Positions 1-9,164 of a stretch of DNA of 64,000 bases are shown in pieces. Source of the stretch: Cordilura impudica (lineage: Eukaryota > Arthropoda > Insecta > Diptera > Scathophagidae); NCBI GenBank assembly GCA_963682025.1, contig OY821517.1, forward strand, positions 110,559,625-110,623,624, written 5' to 3'. Under the pieces are notes generated by a model that was given only the letters and a program-made list of their open reading frames with translations, was not told the origin of the DNA and made no database searches. Within the stretch, counting starts at the first letter, position 1. The number at the start of each line of letters is the position of its first letter. Position numbers and translations under genes: made by a program.

Positions 1-289
1 TTGAAAAAAAAAAGTATTTAAGAGCTTGCACATCATTGTTTAGAACACCTCAAAGCAATTACACAAAATATGTATCAAATAAAATATTGTATAATACGTC
101 AAATATTATAGGAATATATAATTTTATCATTAATTTAATTAGAAGTAATATATTAAGATGTGCATTATGTAAAGAAAATAATCTTATAATGGACTTTTTA
201 TATATCGTATTTTATTGTCAACTATTGTTTATTATAGTCTAAGTTGTTATGAATTACAAACTAATAAACAATAAAAAAAATACAGTACC
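1..289. other. AT-rich sequence, no gene seen
   Basis: Very AT-rich with several short ORFs, none of which resembles a protein family I know. Nothing else is visible. Confidence 0.5.
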
Positions 290-595
290 CGAGATATGAC
301 GTTTTATATTTACTTTATATGTGAGTTGCCACGCCCACTTATCCGATCTCGCCTGTTTTTGGCATAGCTACTAACAATATCAAAAAGTAATAACAGCTTA
401 AATTACACTAATTTGCAAAGCCCTCTCTGTCATATTACGCAATATATGTGCCACGCCCGCTAAAAATATTACAAAAATTTAGACCCAAGTCCATATATTG
501 AAACGAACATTTTTAAAATCAGGTGAGTAGTTACGGAGATTGCCTCCTACAAAAATGTACACAAACAAACACACATTACCACTTTATTATCCCTA
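290..595 (-). mobile_element. Partial copy of composite Helitron family (HelA), third tandem unit
   Basis: On the minus strand the sequence just below 595 reads as the start of the HelA 5' module (AATAAAG.GGTAAT, a TTTG run, then GGAGGCAATCTCCGTAAC) and continues into the family's internal repeat (GCCACGCCCAC on the plus strand). The first bases of the 5' end are missing, and it abuts the 3' CTAG end of the neighbouring copy at 596. The far end is lost around 290. I read this as a third head-to-tail unit or an older copy into which the neighbour inserted. Confidence 0.6.
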
Positions 596-2191
596 CTAGA
601 TGTAACCCGGTGTGCTTCGATACACCCACCCCCTCCCCCCCTTCCGAATCCTTATGAAAGGGCTCACGCAAAGTCCCAAGGGTCTGACTAATACAATAAT
701 TCAGATATATCACATTTAATATTAAGTTTGTGTGGGGGTACCACGCGCATTTGTCTAATCCCGCCCATTTTTTTGTCTGACTATTCTCGTTAATAATAGA
801 TGACCTAAGACAAATTTGAAAAACTTTCTGTATCATAGTACTTAATATATATGATATTAAAAATTTACTTTGTATGGAAGGTGGCACGACCACTAAATAT
901 TTAATATTAATATGTTAGTATAGATTATTAGTATAGATTTTTTTATTTCAATGCTTGCTGATGCTGATATGCAATGTTTTTTGTTTTTTCATTCGGTACA
1001 ACAACTATCAGATTTTTCGGCGTTCCTACCCTGGAGCAAGGTACTTATAACTGCACATGAGAAGAAGATGGATTATCCATATAAGATCTGGCAACACTTA
1101 ACTATTGGCCTTGAACTTAGAATATCATTTGGCAATTTTTCTTTTTAGTGATTTTTGATTTTGTCCTTTTTTGATTTTGAAGATTTTTGTTGTTTGGATG
1201 ACTTTTATTTTTCGCGATTTTTGGGTTTGGCGACTTTTTATTTTGGTGATATATTTTCCACAACAAATCACATTGATAACTAATGAACTTGTCAAAAAAC
1301 TGTCGCTTTCGTAGTGCTTCATATTTTTTGCATAGGAGGTGCCACGCCCACTAATCCCATCCCGCCCAATTTTTATTGGACTACTCACATTAATATCTGA
1401 TGGACTCATGCAAAATGTCGAGTCTTTCCCTTTTATAGTACACCAGTTATATGATATTAGATATCTACTTTGCATGGGCGGTGCTATGCTCACTGCTCCA
1501 CTCATGCCCATTTCTTTGTTCGACGAATCACACAAATAACCTATGGGCTCACGCAAAGCCACAAAGCTCTCTCATTTACAGTACTCCAGAAATATGACAT
1601 TAGATTTTTACTTTGCATGGGGAGTGCCACGCCCATTGGTGTGAACCCGCCAGTTTTTTGTTCGACTACTCATACTAAGATCTGATAGGCTCGCGCAGAC
1701 CAGTTATATGATATCATATATTTACTTTTTATGGGTGGTGCCACGCCCACTTGTCTAACTAATCAAATGAATAACTTATGAGCTCACACAAAGTCCCAAG
1801 ACTCTCTCTATTACAGTCTCCAGATATATGGCATTTTATATTTACTTTGTATGGCAAGTGCCACGCCTAGTGGTACGATACTGCCGATTTTACATCCAAG
1901 TACTTACATTAATAATAGGTGACATCAGAAAAATTTTAAAAGCTCTCTCTCTATCACATTACTGGAGATATATAATATTGAACTATTACTTGTATGAGAG
2001 GTACCACACCCACTTATCCGATCCCGCCCATTTCCGGCGTAGCTACTAATACATATTAACAATATGTGACCTCACACAAATTTTCAAAGCTCTCCCTATC
2101 ATAGTACTCAATATATTTATATGATATTAAAAATGGGTAGTTACGGAGATTACCTCCTACTGACAAACAAACGAACAAATATTAGTATAGA
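596..2191 (-). mobile_element. Composite non-autonomous Helitron HelA, copy 1
   Basis: On the minus strand the element begins A|TCTATACTAAT at 2191 and ends in CTAG|T at 596. Nine bases before the CTAG lies a 3' hairpin, GGTGTaTCGAAGCACACC on the minus strand. This is Helitron end structure: 5' TC, 3' hairpin plus CTRR, insertion between A and T, no TSD. Two modules lie head to tail. The first (2191 to about 945) contains degenerate ~140-bp repeats around GTGGGCGTGGCACC and an AAAATCAAAAATCGCC-type simple repeat at 1140-1260. The second (937 to 596) restarts with a duplicated TCTATACTAA. A G-rich run precedes the hairpin. No Rep/helicase coding is visible. Confidence 0.8.
1140..1262 (-). repeat. 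Short-period AAAATCGCC-type minisatellite in HelA
   Basis: Degenerate 10-16 bp repeats of the form GATTTTTGATTTTGGCGA. The same block occurs in the other HelA copies near 5215-5345, 51655-51790 and 55255-55365, and alone at 43850-44035. Confidence 0.7.
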
Positions 2192-2850
2192 TAGGACAAT
2201 TATATTTTAAATAGATGCCTGGCAATCGCTTGGCTATAATAAGGTGGAAAAGGATATCAGAGATGCTCTAAGTGTTATGAAAAAACGGCATATCCATGCT
2301 GAATACATTAAAAAGAAAAAAAGTAAAATTGACAAATTCGGCTATTCCGAATCTCTTATACACTTCAACGGAGTTTAGCGTCTCATCAATATCTTTATAT
2401 TTCACTATTTTTTATAACAAATGTAAACAAAATATTTGAAAAAGTAAACAATTTGATAATCTTATACGAAATTTTGTTGAATTTTTAATTTAAATTTCTT
2501 TTGGGGGTTCTTATTTTGACTAAAGTAACGAGTATTATAACCTAACTAATAGTAATCTAACTACTATTTGATTATAATTAAGTAAACTTATAGATAACTA
2601 TAATATATAAAATATAATTAGTTTGTAGCTAACTATAAACTAGATAACTTCTAGTCAGTTGAAAAGTCATGGAGATTCGGACAACTGACTACCGCCTAGG
2701 ACAGCGCAATGTTAAAATAATCAGTTTGCTTCACTGAAAGTCATCCAAGAATCAACTACCACTAGTTGCGTAATAGTTAGATATAAGTGTATAAAAAGTT
2801 AGTTGAGTTGCCGGCAGGGATATTAGTATAGAAGTATACATAGATATGAA
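2192..2850. other. Unassigned AT-rich stretch
   Basis: A short open run near 2225-2380 (beginning LGYNKVEKDIRDAL) does not match a family I recognise. The region 2520-2670 is rich in short near-palindromic TAACTA motifs. No firm feature is seen. Confidence 0.4.
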
Positions 2851-2854
2851 AACG

Positions 2855-3088
2855 CTAATATATTCGATAATGGTTTTTGGTATCCAAACAAAATTTTTGG
2901 TTGCTATTATATGTAGATCTGGCGATTGTTTTTATAACTTTTGGACAATTGTAGAGTATCCAATCTCTTATAATTCCAGCAGTGTGATTGGGATCATTGT
3001 CTTCATAGAAATGAAATATGTCTGCAAATCCCAGTTTTTCAGCACTTTGTTTTACATTTTCTTTTAATATATTTAAATATTGATGCAA
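2855..3088 (-). pseudogene. Tc1/mariner transposase fragment
   Basis: This 77-codon minus-strand open frame carries the diagnostic core of Tc1-type transposases. A helix like LKENVKQSAEKLG is followed by FYEDNDPNHTAGIIRDW, where the D of DNDPxHT is the second catalytic aspartate of the DD34E triad. The preceding DNA-binding half and the first aspartate are missing. The part after the motif (ILYNCPKVIKT) keeps similarity but loses the family's usual DLNVIENLW, so the third acidic residue is gone. A normal protein is about 340 residues, so this is a short dead remnant. A foldback element begins about 150 bp to the right. Confidence 0.85.
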
Positions 3089-3235
3089 ATATCGCCGATA
3101 GCCTTTCTTCAGAGATTAACTCCAACTCTCCAGAAAGATTAAACTTACTTTCATTAATAAATTAAACATCATTCCAGAATGATATATCTTTCACTAGGTA
3201 ATTAAAAGCGAAAGTCAATCAATATATAATAGTGC

Positions 3236-3822
3236 GGGTCGATTTGTAGGGAGGCTAAAAAATGGCTCAAGTGACAAGGAAAATCATATTCTAGGGATCA
3301 AAATAAGAAACTTTGCCCAAGGCGCCATACATCTAAAACGGATTCTGATGTCCCGAGTTTTGACCTATCTGTCCGCCTGCATGTCTGCCATGGGGAAACC
3401 CAATTCCCCCTCATGCAATTGATCTGAAACTTGGCCCATAGTCTTGTTGTGACTACAGATTAATTTTGGGGTAGTAACGGAGTGATCTTTTTGAATAACA
3501 TAACATAGTCAAGGCGTATGATTATTATTTATTAGCAGAGTAGAAGATACATATACGGGCAACCCCCCAGGGGGTTCCAGGAGGTGTGCCACTGGCATGG
3601 GTGGGTCGGCCCTCCGAAGTTAGTGGGGGTCGATCATACATTTGAACTCGATTGGGGCACTCTAAATGAGTCAAATTGAGACAGATAGACAGACAGGTCA
3701 AAAGTCGGGACATCAGAACTCGTTTTAAAGGTATGGTTCCTCAGGCAAAGTTACTTATTTTGATCCCTAGAATACGATTTTCGTTGTCACTTGGGCGATT
3801 TTTAAATCGACATGCCCTAATG
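3236..3822. mobile_element. Foldback MITE with ~145-bp inverted arms
   Basis: The left arm (about 3238-3388) and right arm (about 3672-3822) are inverted copies. Both contain GGTCGATTT/GTCGATTT, TATTCTAGGGATCAAAATAA, ACTTTGCC and TCTGATGTCCCGA in mirror order. The interior holds a GC-richer segment (3540-3660) and a piece (3400-3500) related to a repeat also found at 44340-44540 and 54000-54200. No transposase is present. TA-rich flanks make the TSD ambiguous. Confidence 0.75.
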
Positions 3823-3884
3823 TATATAATGAATTGTTTGGTTAACATAATTTTTCAGTCAGTTTTCAATTAACACTATAACTA

Positions 3885-4096
3885 ATATTCAACTAGTATT
3901 ACTGTCTTCAATAGTACGTGGTACGAGTAAAATATATATACAGTTTTTTTAATCAGACGGTTGGTGGCATTATAATTGTTATAACATAATTGATTAGATT
4001 GTTTCATATGGAATTTTTCTAGAACGGGAGGCCATAGGGTTTGAACCTGGGTATATCTCTCACACAATGCTACCGCTGATGGCTACACACATACAA
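3885..4096 (-). mobile_element. tRNA-derived SINE candidate
   Basis: On the minus strand, from about 4090, the sequence reads TAGCCATCAGCGGTAGCA, which resembles an RNA polymerase III A box. About 30 bp later comes GGTTCAAACCC (4047 to 4037), a canonical B box. Spacing and order are those of a tRNA-like promoter, but the rest does not fold as a functional tRNA, so a SINE head is more likely. The tail toward 3885 is AT-rich without a clear poly(A). One copy only is seen here. Confidence 0.6.
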
Positions 4097-4893
4097 TTAT
4101 TTTTAGCATGTACCTCAGTATTTGAAGATTAACCTTCATAATATTGGCTGCTTTCACTAGAAATTATTTTAGCGATGTGAATAATTTCACTGTTCATTGT
4201 GATAAGTTATCTCGTTGATGGTCAATAGTTTTTATTTAAATGTAATTTAAAATAAAGTTAGCAACTGATTTTAATATATAAGTGCTATTGGAATAGTACT
4301 TAAAATGACTATGAAGGCAATGACCATGATTCAAATCAGAGACTCAACGACATAAATTATTATTTATTATCAAAAAAATAAAAATATCTATTGCTTTCAT
4401 TAGCAAATATGGTTTTCCTTTGCACGTATCATATTTCAAGAATCATTTTTTTTTTCGAACCACGCTAATGAATAAGAAGAAATTTTCTTCGACCACTTTC
4501 ATTTTTGTTTCGCAAAAAAGTGGATGTAGAAACATTAAAGATTACAAGATCACGACAGGTAGTAAAATACGAACTTTAGACTAATATTCTTGTCCAATAT
4601 ACACAACATGCATAAATATGTATTACTGGAGTTTAGAAAAATATATTTATATTTTCATGTTTTAGTTACACTTTGCTCTGTTAAGTTTTATTAGGAATGG
4701 ATGAAGCGATGTGGAAGAAATTATGTTAGTTGTATATACAAACATATGTATATCCTAGCAAAAAAAAAAAAAAGCTGAACAAATGTTTTTGATGATTTAA
4801 ATATATTGATGATTTTCCAATAAATTTAATATTAAAAGTTCAAAGAAATTTAGCTATATATATATATGCATATAAGAATACTTCAGTTATATA
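4097..4893. other. AT-rich stretch without gene
   Basis: Contains homopolymer runs, TATA microsatellites near 4860 and small hairpins near 4440-4500. No coding similarity is seen. Confidence 0.5.
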
Positions 4894-5489
4894 TCTACAC
4901 TAACAAAATAAAGAGGTAATCTGATTATAAAAATGTTGGTTCCAACATTTGGAATGGTGCTAAGCATGAAAATAGGCAACACATTTTTTTATATTTTCAG
5001 TGGGCACGGCACCTCCAATATAAAATGAACATTTAATCTTATATAAATTGAGTACTATGACAGAGCGAGCTTTGTCTGATGTCACCTATTATTTACGGTA
5101 GCAATTATGACGAAAATGGACGCGATCGAATAAGTGGGCCTGGCACCTCCCACACAAAGCAATAATTCAATATTATATATCTCTATTATTAATGTGAGCA
5201 GTCGGAAAAAAAAGGGCGATATCAAAAATCGCCAAAAACGAAAGTCGCCAAAAAAAAAACTCTCCAAAACAAAAATTTTCCAAATTGAAAATGGGCAAGA
5301 TCAAAAATAGCCAAAAAACAAAAATTGCAAAAAAAAAAAATGCCCAATACTTTATAATCAAGCCAATACTTAAGTTTTGCCAGGTTAATTTGGAAAATGT
5401 ATGTTCTTCTCATGGGCAGCTTTATTTACTTTGCTCCAGAGTAGGGACCACGAATACTTGAATATTTGTTGCACCGAATGAAATAAAAA
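4894..5489 (+). mobile_element. HelA Helitron, deleted first-module copy
   Basis: Starts TCTACACTAACAAAATAAAGAGG, close to the 5' end of HelA. It contains two degenerate GTGGGC.TGGCACCTCC units and the AAAATCGCC-type repeat (5215-5345), and ends in the GAATGAAATAAAAA sequence that closes the first module in other copies. The second module and CTAG end are absent. An INE-like element follows immediately. Confidence 0.65.
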
Positions 5490-6293
5490 CAAGTAAGAAA
5501 ATTATAGTCGGTCTAGACCGACTATACGATACCCTATACCATGCATTTAGAAACCCTATCTCTTAGGCCCAACTAACTGGACATAGAAAATAAGCAAAAA
5601 CCAAATTTGAGTGGGATTTTTATCAATTTTTTTGGCTGCAGATATGTAAAAGTTCATATCGGATGCTATATCTATATGGGGACTAGGCCCAAAAATGGAC
5701 CGATCCCGACCATGTTTGGTAAAGTCTCTTGTATTTTGCAAAAATATATACAAACCAAATCTGAGAAGAATCAGTGCAATATTTTTGTTTTTTAATAGAT
5801 TTAAGTGAAGATCGGGAAGCAGCCCTATATGGGGCCAAAGGGATCATTTTTGGACTACTCATTAATGGATGTAATGAACGCATATAAACCCAATTTGAGT
5901 AAGATCTATATGACAATTTGGATCTTATGGCAATTTATGTCGATTTCATAGGGGTAATTTGTATGGGGGCTAGGTCTGAACATGGACCGATTCTCACCAA
6001 TTTCAATAGCGTTCATCCCATGGCCGATAGAAGCTTATATACCAAATTTCATCAAAATATATTCATATTTGCGACCTGCAGTTTGATTACAAGCTTTACA
6101 TGGACACACAGACGAACGGACGGACGGACGGACGGACGGACGGACGGACGGACGGACATTGTTAAATCAACTCAAAAAATGATTCTGATTCGATCGGTAT
6201 AATTAAAGATGGGTCTAGGTCAAATATTTTTGGTTGTTACAAACAGCAGCACAAAGTCATTATACCCAAACCACATAGTGGTATAGGGTATAA
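5490..6293 (-). mobile_element. INE-1/DINE-1-like element, family A, copy 1 (full length)
   Basis: An ~800-bp non-autonomous element. Its 5' end is at 6293 on the minus strand (TATACCCTATACCACTATG). It has an internal (GGAC)n/(GTCC)n microsatellite at 6114-6158 and a mirror TGGTATAGGGTAT near the 3' end. A perfect 16-bp palindrome GTCGGTCTAGACCGAC precedes the terminal CTTACTTG. Subterminal inverted repeats, a GTCC-type core and a 3' hairpin are hallmarks of INE-1/DINE-1 (Helentron-associated) elements. Apparent ORFs inside are incidental. Confidence 0.8.
6114..6158 (+). repeat. (GGAC)n tetranucleotide microsatellite
   Basis: About eleven GGAC units. It is the core microsatellite of family A and recurs in the other copies with different unit numbers. 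Confidence 0.95.
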
Positions 6294-6294
6294 T

Positions 6295-6808
6295 AAGCAA
6301 GAATATTATAGTTGGTCTATACCGACTATATGGCACCCTATACCATGCGTTTAGAAACCCTAACTCGTAGAACCTACTAATTGGATACAGAAAATAAGCA
6401 TAAACCAAATTTGAGTGACATTGTTATTAATTTTGTTGCCTTTGAATATGAAAACGTTCACACCGGATGCTATATTTACACGGGGACTAGGTCGACCGAT
6501 CCTGATCATATTTGGTAAGGCCACTAATTTTTTTATTTTTTTTTTTTTTTTTGAAAAAATAAAATGTCAAATATGAGAAAAATCTGTGATAGATTTAAAT
6601 GAGAACAGGAAGCAGCTTTATATGGACGCTATGACGCTATAGGGTTTATTGGACTAGTGATTAGTTGGAGTAATAAACATACACAAACCCAATTTGACCA
6701 AGATCTTTACGATAATTTGTATTTTATCACAACTTAAGTCGATTTCATAGGAGTCATGTGTACGGGGACTAGTAGTTTGATTACAAGGTTTACATGGACG
6801 GATAAAAA
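6295..6808 (-). mobile_element. INE-like family A, copy 2 (5' part missing)
   Basis: The 3' palindrome (degenerate, GGTCTATACCGAC) lies at about 6314-6330 and the body follows in the same order as copy 1, directly adjoining it. It stops at TTTACATGGACGG before the microsatellite core, exactly where Helitron D1 begins with TC after an A. The missing 5' part is not found on the other side of D1. Confidence 0.7.
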
Positions 6809-6839
6809 TCTATATACATAAAATTCGTTTTCTGTTTGT

Positions 6840-7560
6840 TTGTTTTTTTTTTTGTTTGACTGCTATACAAATTTTTATTTTTTAACGGATTTCTCTGAAA
6901 TTTAATACACACGATCCCTGTACCCCAGTGAAGGTCGGGATATGCGGCTTACCATGCCTACTTTTACGCCCACTTTTTATCAATTCATTTTCTGTTTGTT
7001 GGTATATTTATTCGCTAAAAAAATTGGTATTTTTGAACAGATTTCTCTGTAATTTGGTACGCACGATCTCTGTACCCATGCCAGGAAGGTTACCATATGC
7101 TTCTTCTGGGCAACGCCTACTTTTACGCCCACTTTTTATATACAATTAATTTTATGATTTTTGGTATATGTTTTCTATATACAAAATTTTTGTTTGTTAA
7201 CGGATTTCTCTGAACTTTGGTACACACGATCTCTGTACTCCAGGTAAGGTCACCATATGCTTTACTATTTACTACTATTATGCCCACTTTTAATATATAA
7301 TTACTTTTCTGTTTTTTGGTATGTTTATTCGCTACAAAAATTTTTATTATTCAACGGATTTCTCTGAAATTTGGTACACACGATACCTGTACTCCAGTTA
7401 AGGTCACCATACGCTGTTTATTGGCTATGCCTACTTTTGCGCCCACTTTTTAAAATTTTTTAATGGCTTCACTCGAATTTACGGCACATTATTCTCAAAT
7501 CCCAGGCAAGGTCTTCATATGCTCTTATCGGCCGACGCCCACTTTTTTGAATTTTCTATA
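6840..7560 (+). repeat. ~165-bp tandem repeat array in Helitron D1
   Basis: About four to five degenerate units. Each has a CGGATTTCTCTGAAATTTGG segment, an ACACGATC.CTGTAC segment, a GTCACCATATGC segment and a CCTACTTTTACGCCCAC segment. The reverse complement of the same unit forms the array in D2 (19430-20790). Confidence 0.85.
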
Positions 7561-8287
7561 TATGCTTTTGTGTTTGTTAACATATGTTTAATTTTCAATG
7601 GACTTCCCAAATACTTTGTGCATAAATCTCTTTAGTTACTACTCTTTAGTTTACGCCATCATGCAATAAATATTTTAAATCAACCTGTTGCAAATTTTCC
7701 CGTCTTGCCTTTTTTACTATATGAGTTGCAACACACCAAAATTAGTGCAGATTTATTTCGTGGGTGAACATATACAGGCTGACTACCGCTGTACGATTAC
7801 TGCGATTATAAATATTTGCATCTCGCATTTTTAACTACAATGGAAAACAAAATATTACATTTATTTCCATCTCGCCCTTTGGCTACATTGGAATGCAAAC
7901 TATTAAAATTATTATTATCTCTTGCACTATATAAATGAGTTATAAAGGTGGAAAAAGAACTATTTGCAATTGTGACTTGCACATGAAAGCATAGCATAGA
8001 CCATACTACCTCAAATGCAAAAAGGCTTAGACTAAACAGAACTTTAGAAAACCCGATCAGACCCAAATTCGTATCGGTTCTCAACTAGTTAGACAACCTG
8101 AGTTGAGAAATTCTGAACCACCTGAGTGAACCCAATAGTGTAAGCCCAAAGATCAGGACAAACTTTGCAAGAGAAACGGAGTTGCCTGGATATACTCTAG
8201 TGCATCTAGAAATCCAGCGGCGAAGCAAGCTTAGTCGAGGGAATGTGAAACTCCTGAAACGACCAGAAGACTTTTGTAAGTTGGTTC
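7561..8287 (+). other. Interior of Helitron D1, no gene recognised
   Basis: Moderately AT-rich sequence between the tandem array and the helicase remnant. Frames are broken and I recognise no Rep or upstream helicase motif. Confidence 0.4.
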
Positions 8288-8540
8288 TCCATTGCAAGAG
8301 ATGGTACAAGAAGTTGTTCCTAACATAACGTACATAAGAGGACAATCTCTTAAGGTAGTTCCTAACATAACGTACATAAGAGGACAATCTCTTAAGGTAG
8401 CAGGTATCAACTTTGAATATTCCTGTTTTTCCCATAGACAATTATATGTCGCCTGCTCCAGAGTTGTGAGCCAGCACAAACTTTTCGTATATGCACCACA
8501 AGGAAATACCAGAATTGTTGTATATCCAAGAGCTCTATAA
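8288..8540 (+). pseudogene. Helitron helicase (Pif1-like), C-terminal remnant
   Basis: The frame reads KVAGINFEYSCFSHRQLYVACSRV in separated blocks and ends VVYPRAL before TAA. The order QSL.-VAG-CFSH.QLYVACSRV-L-APQG.T-VVYP is the C-terminal signature of the Pif1-like helicase in Helitron RepHel proteins, which unwinds DNA during rolling-circle transposition. A 48-bp direct duplication (about 8310-8357 and 8358-8405) repeats the VPNITYIRGQSLKV segment. Full RepHel proteins exceed 1,300 residues; only about 80 are left. Its place upstream of the D1 3' end is that expected for an autonomous ancestor. Confidence 0.85.
8310..8405 (+). repeat. 48-bp perfect tandem duplication inside helicase remnant
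   Basis: Two adjacent copies of the segment beginning GTTGTTCCTAACATAACG / GTAGTTCCTAACATAACG and running to CAATCTCTTAAG. The duplication keeps the frame. Confidence 0.9.
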
Positions 8541-8799
8541 TAACTCAAATTCGCAACTTTTAAACATCATACACTCAAAATAATCCATGCTTAGTTGTAA
8601 TTGTAAGCAGGCCCTGAGCACTTAGTCCCCAATGAACTAATTTCCAAAAAAAAAAATTAACTTATTCCCAAAAAATTGGAGAATAAATTCACGGTGAACA
8701 AATTCCCCAAATTTTAAAAAAAAGTTAACCACAAGAAATGAAAAAAATTCTCCATACTGCACTCAATATGTTCTGCAATGAACGTACCTAAAATCGGTG

Positions 8800-9010
8800 C
8801 GCAGACGCGACGCGACGATCACACGGAACATAGCTTAGCTAAAATATCGGATGATCTGAAAAATATAATTTAGCAATTAAAATAGGTTGACAACAACTGC
8901 GCAATGATCTGAAAAATATATGTTGGCGATTAAAATAAGTTGACGACAACTGCGCGGCAGCACGGGTATAGCTGCAAACTCGCGGACGCGGACGCGACTC
9001 GCTCGCGGAA
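8800..9010 (+). repeat. Short version of GC-rich repeat
   Basis: About two degenerate units. They carry GCGACGCGAC, GGAACATAGCTTAGC, ATCTGAAAAATATA, TTAAAATAAGTTGAC, GCGCGGCAGCACGGG and GCGGAACACAGCTCAG. These are reverse complements of the units expanded to about seven copies at 18209-19170. Confidence 0.75.
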
Positions 9011-9119
9011 CACAGCTCAGTGAAAAGTCTTATGATAAATTTTATCTATGTATGTGCAATAATTACTATATGTATACTATAAGCAGCTGCTTAAAGCAAC
9101 TTTTTGGCACAATTTTAAA

Positions 9120-9164
9120 CGTCGCACAGTGGCGCCCGTAGAGCAAAAGAGGTTGCAAAAATCA
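9120..9164 (+). repeat. Transib left TIR with RSS-like heptamer/nonamer and TSD
   Basis: TSD CGTCG (9120-9124) is followed by CACAGTG (9125-9131), a 23-bp spacer and the nonamer-like GCAAAAATC (9155-9163). The matching right end is at 12332-12374. Confidence 0.9.

Noticed and set aside
951..1685. ORFs in the HelA copies (also 51116-51802 and 54638-55169)
   Set aside because: Repeat-derived frames, present in both orientations of a non-autonomous Helitron.
4024..4092. Functional tRNA gene
   Set aside because: Has A and B box-like motifs but no consistent cloverleaf stems; treated as a SINE head.
5556..6202. ORFs ending in TDGRTDGRTDGR and similar in each family A copy
   Set aside because: Produced by the (GGAC)n microsatellite inside a non-coding element; the same frames recur in all copies at the same place.
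6840..7560. CRISPR-like array
   Set aside because: Repeats of ~165 bp are contiguous without unique spacers, degenerate, and in a eukaryotic context.
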